39,974 nt of DNA, from contig JAONAZ010000001.1 in assembly GCA_028376655.1 (NCBI GenBank), positions 104,784 through 144,757 on the forward strand, given 5' to 3'. Below the pieces are notes generated by a model that saw only the letters and a program-made list of their open reading frames with translations, ran no database searches and had not been told where the DNA came from. The DNA comes from Acidimicrobiia bacterium (GTDB lineage: Bacteria > Actinomycetota > Acidimicrobiia > Actinomarinales > Actinomarinaceae). The position numbers and the translations under genes are program-made. Below, piece by piece: positions 22,687-30,913 of this stretch; the first letter of the stretch is position 1; the number at the start of each line of letters is the position of its first letter.

Positions 22687-24042
22687 TTACCCAGATTGTT
22701 TTGAGTAATTTGTAAATTGTGTATATTCCTTACTGAAATAGAGATCTACTTTACCAGTAGATCCTGATCTGTTTTTAACAATATTGATTTCTGCAACACC
22801 AGGTTTTTCAGTTGCGGGATTGTAGTAGTCATCTCTATAAATCATCATAACAATATCAGCATCTTGCTCAATTGCACCTGACTCTCTTAAGTCTCCAAGT
22901 CTTGGTCTTTTGTCTTCTCTAGCTTCTGCTGCTCTATTTAGTTGTGAAAGAGCAATAATTGGAACTTTTAATTCTCTAGCTAACCCTTTTAAGTTTCTGC
23001 TGATTTCTGCAATTTCTTGTTGTCTATTATCACCAGAATTACCTTGCATTAACTGAATATAATCAACGACTATTAAATCTAAACTCTTAGATGCTTTTAG
23101 CCTTCTTGATTTAGCTCGAATATCTGTCACAGTACTGACAGAAGCGTCATCAAAATAAAGTGGCATTGTATTTACTTTGGAAGCTGCTTCGACGACTCTT
23201 GACCATTTTTCAGGACCGAGTTGACCTTTTCGTGCATCGCCAGAAGCTACTTTTGCTTCTGAAAATAAGACTCTTTGCACTAACTCTTCTTTGGTCATTT
23301 CAAGTGAAAAGAATGCAACCGTTTTACTTTCTTTTGCTGCATTAGTCGCAATGTTTAGAGCTAAGGATGATTTACCCATACTTGGACGAGCAGCAATGAT
23401 GATTAGATTACCATCTTGTAGCCCAGCTAATGTGTTATCAAGATCTACAAAATGAGTTGCTAGGCCCGAAAGTCCTGTACCTTGATTTTCGATTTCTTCA
23501 ATTTGTTCAATAGCTTCGTTTAAGAAATCTGAAACACCTATCAAGCCATCCCCGATTGCATCATCTGATGCATTAAAAATTGACTGCTCGGACTCATCCA
23601 TAACTGATGAGATATCTTTGTCTAGTGCGTATGCAAGAAGTTCTATTCTCCCACTAGCTTTTAATAATTTTCTTCTGTTGGAGTGTTCTAATACAATCTC
23701 AATATATCTTTCAAAGTTTGCTGAGCTAGGTACATTCTCGACTAAGCGAGCTATGTATGATGCATTTAAGCTAGTTGTATTCTTACCCTTAAAAACAATT
23801 TCGGAAACTGTAACACTATCAATAGGCTTTCCAGAATCAAACAATTCCTTCATGGCATCAAATATTTTTTCATTATTTGGACTGTAGAAATCTCTTGGCT
23901 TTACTGCCTCCATCAATCTGTTTGAAGCGTCTCTTGACAAAAGTGCGCTACCTAAAAGAGCTTCTTCAGCCTCAATACTATTTGGTGGAGCTTTTCGAAC
24001 TCCAAGCGAGTCGCCGGATGAAACTGCTTCTGGTCCAGCCAT
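22687..24042 (-). CDS. dnaB: Replicative DNA helicase DnaB
   Basis: DnaB is the hexameric helicase at the replication fork. The 451-residue protein has the N-terminal helical domain (PPNSIEAEEALLGSALL), a linker, and the RecA-like motor with Walker A ARPSMGKSSLALN, FFSLEMTKEELVQR, the Walker B region LIVVDYIQLM and GDLRESGAIEQDADIV near the end. No intein is present. It overlaps rplI by one base (TAATG). The block rpsF-ssb-rpsR-rplI-dnaB is a conserved bacterial arrangement. Confidence 0.97.
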   Translation of the reverse strand: MAGPEAVSSGDSLGVRKAPPNSIEAEEALLGSALLSRDASNRLMEAVKPRDFYSPNNEKIFDAMKELFDSGKPIDSVTVSEIVFKGKNTTSLNASYIARLVENVPSSANFERYIEIVLEHSNRRKLLKASGRIELLAYALDKDISSVMDESEQSIFNASDDAIGDGLIGVSDFLNEAIEQIEEIENQGTGLSGLATHFVDLDNTLAGLQDGNLIIIAARPSMGKSSLALNIATNAAKESKTVAFFSLEMTKEELVQRVLFSEAKVASGDARKGQLGPEKWSRVVEAASKVNTMPLYFDDASVSTVTDIRAKSRRLKASKSLDLIVVDYIQLMQGNSGDNRQQEIAEISRNLKGLARELKVPIIALSQLNRAAEAREDKRPRLGDLRESGAIEQDADIVMMIYRDDYYNPATEKPGVAEINIVKNRSGSTGKVDLYFSKEYTQFTNYSKQSG

Positions 24043-24494
24043 TATTTTGTTTCAGGAACTATTTCCAAAGTTACGTCAAAATTGACGTCTGAACTTAGTT
24101 GTATTTTTATTGTGTGTAAACCAATCTCTTTAACCTGATTCTCTACAATAACTTGCTGCTCTTCTAATTTAAATGTTGAGAATTTCTCAATCGATTCAAT
24201 TATTTGAGCATTGGTTACGGCTGCATATAGTGTTCCTTCATCAGTTGAGGTTTGAGATATAACTAAGTGCGCATCAGCTAATGCCTGTTGAATAGAATCC
24301 GCAAGTTCACTACTTTCTTCAAGTACAGCTTGCCGTTTTTGTTGCATTCTTTCAGCCATTGTTACGTTTTTAGTTGTGGCTACCATTGCCATATTCTTTG
24401 GTATTAAATAATTTCGACCATACCCTTTAGCAACATTTACTATATCGCCCTTACGACCCAACTTAGATATATCTTCTTTAAGTATTAACTTCAT
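24042..24494 (-). CDS. rplI: Large ribosomal subunit protein bL9
   Basis: The 150-residue protein has the N-terminal bL9 signature (MKLILKEDISKLGRKGDIVNVAKGYGRNYLIPK region), then a long charged helix and a C-terminal domain. It binds 23S rRNA and protrudes from the large subunit. It overlaps rpsR by 4 bases and dnaB by one. Length is typical. Confidence 0.97.
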   Translation of the reverse strand: MKLILKEDISKLGRKGDIVNVAKGYGRNYLIPKNMAMVATTKNVTMAERMQQKRQAVLEESSELADSIQQALADAHLVISQTSTDEGTLYAAVTNAQIIESIEKFSTFKLEEQQVIVENQVKEIGLHTIKIQLSSDVNFDVTLEIVPETK

Positions 24495-24781
24495 CGTCTG
24501 TTGTAGGATTGTTTGTAAGTACTTGTTGTAACGTAAGGAAGTAAAGCTAGTTCTCTAGCAACCTTTACAAGACGTGCTACTTTTGCTTGTTCTTGTTTAG
24601 TGATCCCAGTAATCAAACTTGATCGTATTTTTCCTCTATCTGATACAAATTTTTCTAATAACTTAACATCTTTATATGTAGCTCTTGAAATTTGTTCTTT
24701 TGTAACTCTTCTTGGTTTAGGTGCATCATATTTTGAAGACTTAAACTTTGGAGCTCTTTTTTGACCTTGTGCTTGTCCCAT
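24491..24781 (-). CDS. rpsR: Small ribosomal subunit protein bS18
   Basis: The 96-residue protein contains the bS18 core: DVKLLEKFVSDRGKIRSSLITGI, KQEQAKVARLVKVARELALLPY. The N-terminal extension is basic and lacks the CxxC zinc motif found in some bS18 proteins, so this is the zinc-independent form. AGGAGG precedes the start in the gap after ssb. It pairs with bS6 in the small subunit platform. Confidence 0.96.
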   Translation of the reverse strand: MGQAQGQKRAPKFKSSKYDAPKPRRVTKEQISRATYKDVKLLEKFVSDRGKIRSSLITGITKQEQAKVARLVKVARELALLPYVTTSTYKQSYNRR

Positions 24782-24792
24782 TTACATACCTC

Positions 24793-25218
24793 CTAAAATG
24801 GTGCTTCATTCTCTTCAAAATTATCTCTAGCTTTTGGCATATCTGAAGATCCTGAAGAGCCTGAATCTACACTTGCTGTTGCCCATTTTAAAGCTGGTCC
24901 AACTTCATCAATCACAATTGAAACTTTTGATCGATTTCCACCTTGTTGATCTTCCCATGTAGAGTAATTAAGTTTTCCAACGATTATTACTCTCATACCT
25001 TTGGTTAAAGATGAACTAACGTTTTCTGCCTGTTGACCAAAAACTACGCCACTAAAGTACTGTGGATCATCGTCAACGTTTTGCCATTCACCATCTGTAA
25101 ATCTTCTTTTCTTTGGTCCCGCAAAGTTGATATCTAAAACAGACATACCTGAATTAGTTGTTCTAAGTTCGGGATCCATTGTAATGGTTCCTACTATTGT
25201 TACTGTATTATCTACCAT
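24793..25218 (-). CDS. ssb: Single-stranded DNA-binding protein
   Basis: The 141-residue protein is an OB-fold SSB (NTVTIVGTITMDPELRTTNSG, SSLTKGMRVIIVGKLNYSTWED). It has a flexible glycine/serine-rich linker and an acidic tail ending NEAPF, the interaction peptide for replication and repair partners. It lies between rpsF and rpsR, the standard position. A weak match to AGGT (ctaGAGGTAGGAAC) serves as ribosome binding site. Confidence 0.95.
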   Translation of the reverse strand: MVDNTVTIVGTITMDPELRTTNSGMSVLDINFAGPKKRRFTDGEWQNVDDDPQYFSGVVFGQQAENVSSSLTKGMRVIIVGKLNYSTWEDQQGGNRSKVSIVIDEVGPALKWATASVDSGSSGSSDMPKARDNFEENEAPF

Positions 25219-25228
25219 GTTCCTACCT

Positions 25229-25516
25229 CTAGCTTTCCATCTTTAAGACTTTGTGTCTAATAACATCATCAGATATTTTTAGCACTCTATCTAATTCACT
25301 TGGTACTGTTGGGGGTGCTTCGAAAGTTGTAATTGAATAGATACCTTCATTAAAAGTTTCTATTTGATAGGCTAGTTTTCTCTTTTGCCATACAGCTTGC
25401 TCTGAAATTGAACCACCATTAGTAGTAATAATTTCAGTTATACTTTTGTGGATTTCTTCAACAAGACTGTCGTCTGCTGTTGGTCTAACAATTGAGACCA
25501 AGTCATATTTAGTCAT
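25229..25516 (-). CDS. rpsF: Small ribosomal subunit protein bS6
   Basis: bS6 binds bS18 on the small-subunit platform. The ORF track begins at 25534, but the ATG at 25516 is chosen because AGGAG lies 5 nt upstream and MTKYDLVSIVRP is the normal bS6 start. The 95-residue product has KRKLAYQIETFNEGIYSITTFEA, a recognisable bS6 segment. It is the first ribosomal gene of the block, 71 nt after panB, and a hairpin lies in its leader. Confidence 0.95.
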   Translation of the reverse strand: MTKYDLVSIVRPTADDSLVEEIHKSITEIITTNGGSISEQAVWQKRKLAYQIETFNEGIYSITTFEAPPTVPSELDRVLKISDDVIRHKVLKMES

Positions 25517-25543
25517 TTTTTCTCCTATGGACACTTGTACGTG

Positions 25544-25557
25544 GCTTCTTTTGAAGC
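25544..25557 (-). promoter_or_regulatory. Hairpin in the rpsF leader
   Basis: GCTTC-AAAA-GAAGC forms a perfect 5-bp stem with a tetraloop, 27 nt before the rpsF start. In many bacteria the rpsF leader carries an S6:S18-binding autoregulatory RNA. This hairpin could be part of one, but the diagnostic motif was not established. No U-tract follows, so a terminator after panB is unlikely. Confidence 0.35.
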
Positions 25558-25587
25558 AGGTACTTACAATTTAATACTAGAAATGGC

Positions 25588-26451
25588 TTATGACAGAATT
25601 TTTTTAATTTCTTTTTTCCATTCTTCAAGGGATTCTTGCAAATCTGCCCCCATGGCATAAGAATGATTTTCTGTTGGAAATTTTTTATTTTGTACTTCTG
25701 ACTTATAACTCTTGAGTGCTTCTACGGTATCCTCATATTGTTTGGAGTACCTTTTCACAAATTTAGCATCTACATATTCCTTTGATTTCATTCCTAATAT
25801 GTCATGTAAGACAAGTACTTGTCCATCTGTTGATTTTCCAGCACCAATTCCTATTGTTGGTATTTCAAGTGCTTCAGATATAGATTCAGCAACTATAGAT
25901 GGAACACCTTCAAGGACCATTGAAAAACAGCCTAGTTCTTGTATGAGAAGTGCATCTTCAAACAATTTCTTTGCTAGCTCGAGAGTTTTACCTTGTACTT
26001 TGTAGCCTCCCATCATATTTTTAGACTGGGGAGTTAGTCCTAAGTGACCCATCACTGGTATTTCTGCATTTACCAAAGCTTGAATAGTCTCTCTTCTCTT
26101 TGATCCGCCTTCAACTTTAACGGCATCAGCTTTTCCTATTTGAATAAACTTAGCTGCATTTCTCAATGTGTCCGCTAAATCTACGTGATAGGACATATAT
26201 GGCATATCTGCAACTACGAGGGGCTTAGGTTTTGCATTAGTTACAGCTTTTACATGATGCAACATTTCTTCAACCGTGACAGAAAGAGTATCTTCATGAC
26301 CTAAGACAACTTGAGCAAGTGAGTCTCCAACTAAAATGATATCAATATCTGCTTCTGAGGCTGCTTTTGCTGAGGGATAATCATATGCAGTAACCATAGA
26401 GATGATTTCTTTATTTTTTAAATTTACAATATAAGGTACTGTTTTTTTCAC
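25588..26451 (-). CDS. panB: 3-methyl-2-oxobutanoate hydroxymethyltransferase (ketopantoate hydroxymethyltransferase)
   Basis: PanB makes ketopantoate for pantothenate and coenzyme A synthesis from ketoisovalerate and methylenetetrahydrofolate. The 287-residue protein shows MVTAYDYPSAKAASEADIDIILVGDSLAQVVLGHEDT, KVEGGSKRRETIQALVNAEIPVMGHLGLTPQ and TIGIGAGKSTDGQVLVLHD, all family signatures. Start is GTG at 26451, with GAGAGGAAAAA just upstream as ribosome binding site. It precedes rpsF on the same strand. panC and panD are not nearby. Confidence 0.96.
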   Translation of the reverse strand: MKKTVPYIVNLKNKEIISMVTAYDYPSAKAASEADIDIILVGDSLAQVVLGHEDTLSVTVEEMLHHVKAVTNAKPKPLVVADMPYMSYHVDLADTLRNAAKFIQIGKADAVKVEGGSKRRETIQALVNAEIPVMGHLGLTPQSKNMMGGYKVQGKTLELAKKLFEDALLIQELGCFSMVLEGVPSIVAESISEALEIPTIGIGAGKSTDGQVLVLHDILGMKSKEYVDAKFVKRYSKQYEDTVEALKSYKSEVQNKKFPTENHSYAMGADLQESLEEWKKEIKKILS

Positions 26452-26491
26452 TTTTTCCTCTCTCCGCTTTAAAAGTCGAAGGATTATTCTA

Positions 26492-26519
26492 ATTTTATTA
26501 TTTTTGTCTAATTAAGCAA
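26492..26519 (-). promoter_or_regulatory. Promoter of panB
   Basis: On the minus strand TTGCTT and TAAAAT are separated by 16 bp, about 40 nt before the GTG start. Unlike the leaderless genes here, this transcript would have a leader, consistent with the clear Shine-Dalgarno of panB. Confidence 0.45.
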
Positions 26520-26583
26520 CTCTTTATTTACAAACTAAAGCAATTATTATTTTTTGTAGTTTACGATACGAATTATTATCCAA

Positions 26584-26589
26584 TAACAT
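26584..26589 (+). promoter_or_regulatory. -10 box of msrA (leaderless)
   Basis: TAACAT ends 7 nt before the ATG at 26597, with no ribosome binding site between. Confidence 0.4.
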
Positions 26590-26596
26590 TCTTTAT

Positions 26597-27235
26597 ATGA
26601 AGTTTTTAAAAATCACACTCTTATTAATATTGATATCATGCACAGCAACATTAGAAACTGCTGAGGAAGAGATAACTATGAAAACCCAAAATGATGAATT
26701 GAATAATACTGAAAACCAAAAAGCATATTTTGCTGGTGGGTGTTTTTGGTGTATGGAGCCACCATTCGAAGCATTGGAAGGTGTTCTTGGTGCAACTTCT
26801 GGGTACATGGGTGGAACAATGGATAATCCGACTTATGAAGATGTTGTAACTGGCGAAACAGGACATGCTGAGGTTGTCGAAATATTGTATGATCCAAACG
26901 TTGTGTCTTATGAAGAATTACTTGAAGTGTTTTGGAGAAACATTGATCCAACTGCTTTAAATTATCAGTTTGCAGATGTAGGTTCTCAATATAGAACTGA
27001 AATTTTCACTGTAGGAGAAAATCAAATGCAGTTGGCAGAAACATCAAAGAAAGAATTGGGAGATTCAGGAAAGTTTGACAAACCAATTGTTACTGCAATC
27101 TCAGCTGCCCCGATGTTTTATATTGCTGAAGAATATCATCAAGATTTCTATAAAAAGCAGGCTATGCGTTATGAGATGTACGCAAAGGCAAGTGGACGAA
27201 AAGGGTATATTGAGGAAACTTGGGGTAATGACTAG
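26597..27235 (+). CDS. msrA: Peptide methionine sulfoxide reductase MsrA, probably a surface lipoprotein
   Basis: MsrA reduces methionine-S-sulfoxide in proteins. The catalytic cysteine is Cys49 in the GGCFWCMEPPFE motif; GHAEVVEILYDP, SQYRTEIF and the C-terminal AEEYHQDFY segment complete the domain. The N-terminus (MKFLKITLLLILISCTAT) is a lipoprotein signal with Cys15 as the lipidation site. The enzyme is therefore predicted to sit outside the membrane, repairing exported proteins. Codon 49 is TGT, so it is not a selenoprotein despite selA/selB in the window. Its stop interlocks with that of the convergent nucleoside hydrolase (CTAG). Confidence 0.94.
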   Translation: MKFLKITLLLILISCTATLETAEEEITMKTQNDELNNTENQKAYFAGGCFWCMEPPFEALEGVLGATSGYMGGTMDNPTYEDVVTGETGHAEVVEILYDPNVVSYEELLEVFWRNIDPTALNYQFADVGSQYRTEIFTVGENQMQLAETSKKELGDSGKFDKPIVTAISAAPMFYIAEEYHQDFYKKQAMRYEMYAKASGRKGYIEETWGND

Positions 27236-28197
27236 TTACGAATAGTTTTATATAGCGTTTCTTTCCACTCACTACTATTAATCTCCCAAATAACATTTAT
27301 ATTTCTTTTTGTATGGCTCCAATGCTCGTCAATATGGGGATCGCTTTCACCAACATGTAGTTGATCAACGATTGTCATCCCTCTAGCTGGGCCATCAATT
27401 ACAACTTGTACATTGTGTCTTGAAGCTTTTGTAGTTACCTCTGGGTTTAGAGCTACTGCCATGGCTACTGGATCTGGTAATCCAAGACCAGGATCACCTA
27501 ACCAATTTTGACTTGAATCAAGAGCATGTTTGTTACAATCAATAGTGAAGTCTGCTTTTTCTGTCTTAAAACTATACGCTAAATCCATTTCCTCTTCTGT
27601 TAAATTTGCTTCGCCCCTACAAAGTTCCCAACCAACCATTGTTATGTCATGATGATTAGACTTAAAAACTATATCTGCTGCTTCGGGGTCACACCAAATG
27701 TTGTACTCAGCTGCTGGAGTAACGTTCCCAACTGTATTAGAAGCTCCCCCCATGATGACAATATTTTTTAATCTTAAAAAAGATTCTGGATATTTTTTTA
27801 TAAAGTTAGCTACATTAGTTAGTGGCCCTAAGGTAACTAATGTTACCTCGTCGAGATTTTGATTAATGTGATTATTTAAAACCTCAATAAAATCTTCGTC
27901 TGTTTCTTGAAGACTTGGTGCTGGGTAATTCATATTGCCCATTCCATCTGGCCCATGAAACCAATCAGCATGTTCTCTTTTTTTTACTAAAGGGGCGTCC
28001 GCTCCAACGTATACTGGTACATCTTTCTTACAAAGTTCAACTGTGTACCTTGCATTAATACTTCCTTGCTGAACTGACATATTTCCTGAAACAATACTGA
28101 TTCCCAACACTTCAACATCATCCCACTCAAGAGCCATTAATAATGCAACCGCGTCATCAGAAGCTGTATCAGTATCTATAAAATATTTATTTTTCAT
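27232..28197 (-). CDS. Nucleoside hydrolase (inosine-uridine preferring family)
   Basis: The 321-residue enzyme hydrolyses the N-glycosidic bond of ribonucleosides to free base and ribose. The calcium-binding N-terminal motif is DTDTASDDAVALLMAL, and VTLGPLTNVANFIKKYPE, NIVIMGGAS and AAEYNIWCDPEAADIVF follow. The C-terminal part contains the conserved GLPDPVAMAVALNPE. It is one of two paralogues in the window and belongs to a nucleoside salvage region. Substrate preference (purine, pyrimidine or mixed) cannot be read from the sequence. Confidence 0.94.
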   Translation of the reverse strand: MKNKYFIDTDTASDDAVALLMALEWDDVEVLGISIVSGNMSVQQGSINARYTVELCKKDVPVYVGADAPLVKKREHADWFHGPDGMGNMNYPAPSLQETDEDFIEVLNNHINQNLDEVTLVTLGPLTNVANFIKKYPESFLRLKNIVIMGGASNTVGNVTPAAEYNIWCDPEAADIVFKSNHHDITMVGWELCRGEANLTEEEMDLAYSFKTEKADFTIDCNKHALDSSQNWLGDPGLGLPDPVAMAVALNPEVTTKASRHNVQVVIDGPARGMTIVDQLHVGESDPHIDEHWSHTKRNINVIWEINSSEWKETLYKTIRN

Positions 28198-28266
28198 ATG
28201 CTATTAAAGGATATCAAAAGTAAGTAAAACAATCTTTTAAATTGATAAGTAGTTTTAAATTATAGA

Positions 28267-29124
28267 TTACGAACTTTTTGCATATTTTAAATTTATAAAA
28301 TTTGCAAATATAATTAAACCCGCACCAATATAAATAAAAACATCACCTGGTTCTGAATAAAAAACTACTCCTATCAAAACTACAATCGGTAATCTTAGTA
28401 AGTCAATCGGCGCAACTACAGTTGGTTCTGCAAGAGAAAGAGCAGTAGTTATACAAAAGTGCGCACCTAACCCAGCAAAGCCAATTACTACTATCCAAGC
28501 AATATTTTCAGTAGTTGGTAAATCTAACTTGCCATCAATAAGTGATGCTACGAGTCCAAATACTAATTGAATAGTTGTTAAGAAAAATAGGATTGTGAGT
28601 GTTGATTCCGTGCTAGTGAGTCTTCTGGTGTAAATGTTTGTAAGAGCAAAAACTACTGCTGAAATTGCTGCAGCAACTATTCCTAAATTAATACTTTCAA
28701 TATCTGGCCTAACAGTTATTAGAACACCAACTAAACCGATAAGTACAGATAAAATTTTGTACTTATTTAATTTTTCATTCAGCATCAAAAATGAAAAAAG
28801 AACTATCCAAATTGGCATTGTAAATTCTAATGACGTAACCTCAGCAAGAGTTATAGAGGCCAATGCATATAACCAAAGATTTTGTCCTGTGAAGTGAGCA
28901 ATATTTCTTTTCATATGAGTTCGTATCTCTTTTAAATTTATTTCTTTAAGTAAGTTCTTCCTTATTAGAAAAAATAAAATAATAGATACACCTATTACAC
29001 TTCGAAAAAATAATATTTCAAAAGTATCTATCTGAAGTGAAATTTCTTTTCCTGCCACAGCCATGGAGGTAAGGCAAAAAACTCCTCCAACCATCCAAAG
29101 AGAGCCTCTGATATTATTTGTCAC
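28267..29124 (-). CDS. EamA/DMT-superfamily transporter
   Basis: The 285-residue protein has about ten membrane helices in two EamA repeats. Recognisable stretches are FFRSVIGVSIILFFLI, TLAEVTSLEFTMPIWIVLFSFL and SLAEPTVVAPIDLLRLP. Start is GTG at 29124, 3 nt after the stop of the preceding gene. Its place between nucleoside hydrolases raises the possibility that it moves bases, nucleosides or purine derivatives, but this is contextual only. Confidence 0.87.
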   Translation of the reverse strand: MTNNIRGSLWMVGGVFCLTSMAVAGKEISLQIDTFEILFFRSVIGVSIILFFLIRKNLLKEINLKEIRTHMKRNIAHFTGQNLWLYALASITLAEVTSLEFTMPIWIVLFSFLMLNEKLNKYKILSVLIGLVGVLITVRPDIESINLGIVAAAISAVVFALTNIYTRRLTSTESTLTILFFLTTIQLVFGLVASLIDGKLDLPTTENIAWIVVIGFAGLGAHFCITTALSLAEPTVVAPIDLLRLPIVVLIGVVFYSEPGDVFIYIGAGLIIFANFINLKYAKSS

Positions 29125-29127
29125 AAC

Positions 29128-29703
29128 CTAAAGAGTCCCACAATATTTTCTCAAAACCCCTTGGGGATAGTTGTCACTTACAACAAAATCTGGATCAGGT
29201 GTGAGTGTGTTTTGTGATTTTGAGGATAAAAGATCTCTGTATTCGTCTGAAGTTCTCCAATATTTAATGCTGTAATCTTGATTATCATCCCACCATTGAA
29301 CTTCATCTTGAATAGTCCAAATATTATTAATTGAAATTAAATGCTTTTCTAAAGCGGTGTTTGCATTCTTTGAATCTTGAAAATTATTATAGAAACCATC
29401 AATAACACTCTCTAAATCTAAATTTTTAATTTCATAGTTAGTAATAATACTATCTAAACCGTCAAGGCCGATTTTGTTTATCCTCAGAGCTTCGTTTACG
29501 TAATCTAACTTGGTTGCATCAATATACGAATAAGTTCTATAAATTTCACTTTCATATGCTTCAATTTGAATCTCATCAAATACTCTTTCAATTTCATCTG
29601 CTAACTGAATACAGTCATCTATCTTTTCTTCGGAAGAGGATTCGAGGTCTGAGCAGAATGCAAAAAGTAAAAAAACAACTAAATACTTTTTATTGCTCAT
29701 CAT
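29128..29703 (-). CDS. Unknown secreted protein, possibly a lipoprotein
   Basis: The 191-residue protein starts with a short hydrophobic signal (KKYLVVFLLFAFCSDLESSSEE). Cys17 could be a lipidation site, though FAF-C is a poor lipobox. The mature part is acidic, Asn/Asp- and Tyr-rich and probably helical (DEIERVFDEIQIEAYESEIY), with a second cysteine near the C-terminus. No family was recognised. The start overlaps the upstream transporter gene by 14 bases. In an operon with two transporters it could be an accessory or binding protein, but that is only a guess. Confidence 0.65.
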   Translation of the reverse strand: MMSNKKYLVVFLLFAFCSDLESSSEEKIDDCIQLADEIERVFDEIQIEAYESEIYRTYSYIDATKLDYVNEALRINKIGLDGLDSIITNYEIKNLDLESVIDGFYNNFQDSKNANTALEKHLISINNIWTIQDEVQWWDDNQDYSIKYWRTSDEYRDLLSSKSQNTLTPDPDFVVSDNYPQGVLRKYCGTL

Positions 29704-30868
29704 GCCACCCTCTATTAAAGGGTAGGAGGAAAATCGGAGTAATGGTGAAGACTAGGAATAGATTTTGAGCTGTATTTAATGAAAAGGTCTCAATAAAATA
29801 ACCTGTAACTGTAGATCCAATAGCAATGCCTGAACCAACTGAACTAGCCAACCAAGAAAAAGCTTCTGTTAACTTCCCACTTTCGGTGACATTTGAGACG
29901 TAGCTATTAGCGAGTAAAAATATAGGACCTATTCCTAGTCCACATAAGAAACCAGAAAAAATTATAAGATTTCTGGTATCAAAAAAATAAAATGTTGAAA
30001 CTGATAAAGCTAAAAATAAAAATACATAATTATAATTTTTTAAGCTGGTTGTGTTTTTAAAGTAATATCCATATAACAATGCACTTATAAGTGCCGTGGA
30101 ACCATTAACAAGATAATAAAAAGCAGTTAAATTTCTTATGTTTCCAATATCTTCTTTTGCAACAACAAATACTGAAATAGTGCTTAGGCAAGCACCAAGG
30201 AAAACTAATGAAACTAGGAGCACTGTCTTATTTTTTGAAAACCATACGGACGTATTTTTAGAGGCCATCTCTTTCAGGTTACCGATATCAATACTATTAA
30301 AAAACACAACTCCAATGGTCCCAGTAATGGAGCTTATTGCTGCAATATATAATGCAACTATTGGGTTTATATAATTTGATACGGTTGCAAATACCGATGG
30401 TCCTATTAAAAAGTTTAACTCATCAATAGAAGACTCTATAGCTTGTACTTTTTGATTATCTTCTTCTTTTGTTATCGCTTTCCAATTTCTACGTGTATAT
30501 GTGCCAATGTTTGGAACTGAGACACCGAGAAGTACTGAAAGAAAAATATACACAAATTTACTTTGAAAGTCGCCAAGTGTTATTAAGAGAGATGCTGTTG
30601 TAAATCCAGTTAATAAAATAGTTACAATTTTTTTTTGACCTAGCTTATCAACCAATCTTCCATTTATGGGTTGAATTAAAGCATTTGAAATACTAAAACT
30701 TGCTGCCATTGCCCCACCTATTGCATAAGAGCCAGTTTTATAATTTCCGAATATAACCATTCCGACTTGTAGCATTGAGTAGGGAGCTCTCCCTAGTGCG
30801 CCAAAAAATATTAAATTCTTTGCTCCATTAAGACTTACTAATTTTTTATAAGTTGCTTCAGCAGTCAT
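29690..30868 (-). CDS. Major facilitator superfamily transporter
   Basis: The 392-residue protein has about twelve hydrophobic segments. It carries the MFS loop signature between helices 2 and 3 (NGRLVDKLGQKKIVTILLTGF), plus LGVSVPNIGTYTRRNWKAI and a long central loop (about residues 195-210). The family moves small solutes by proton coupling or facilitated diffusion. The substrate is unknown; its position next to nucleoside hydrolase genes makes nucleosides or related metabolites a possibility. The downstream secreted-protein gene overlaps its 3' end. Confidence 0.85.
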   Translation of the reverse strand: MTAEATYKKLVSLNGAKNLIFFGALGRAPYSMLQVGMVIFGNYKTGSYAIGGAMAASFSISNALIQPINGRLVDKLGQKKIVTILLTGFTTASLLITLGDFQSKFVYIFLSVLLGVSVPNIGTYTRRNWKAITKEEDNQKVQAIESSIDELNFLIGPSVFATVSNYINPIVALYIAAISSITGTIGVVFFNSIDIGNLKEMASKNTSVWFSKNKTVLLVSLVFLGACLSTISVFVVAKEDIGNIRNLTAFYYLVNGSTALISALLYGYYFKNTTSLKNYNYVFLFLALSVSTFYFFDTRNLIIFSGFLCGLGIGPIFLLANSYVSNVTESGKLTEAFSWLASSVGSGIAIGSTVTGYFIETFSLNTAQNLFLVFTITPIFLLPFNRGWHDEQ

Positions 30869-30913
30869 TACTACATTGTTGTAGATAAATAAATATACCT
30901 GCCAAAAAGTTAA

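Noticed and set aside
26597-27235. MsrA as a possible selenoprotein, given selA/selB in the window
   Set aside because: The catalytic codon in GGCFWC is TGT, and no in-frame TGA occurs before the normal end.
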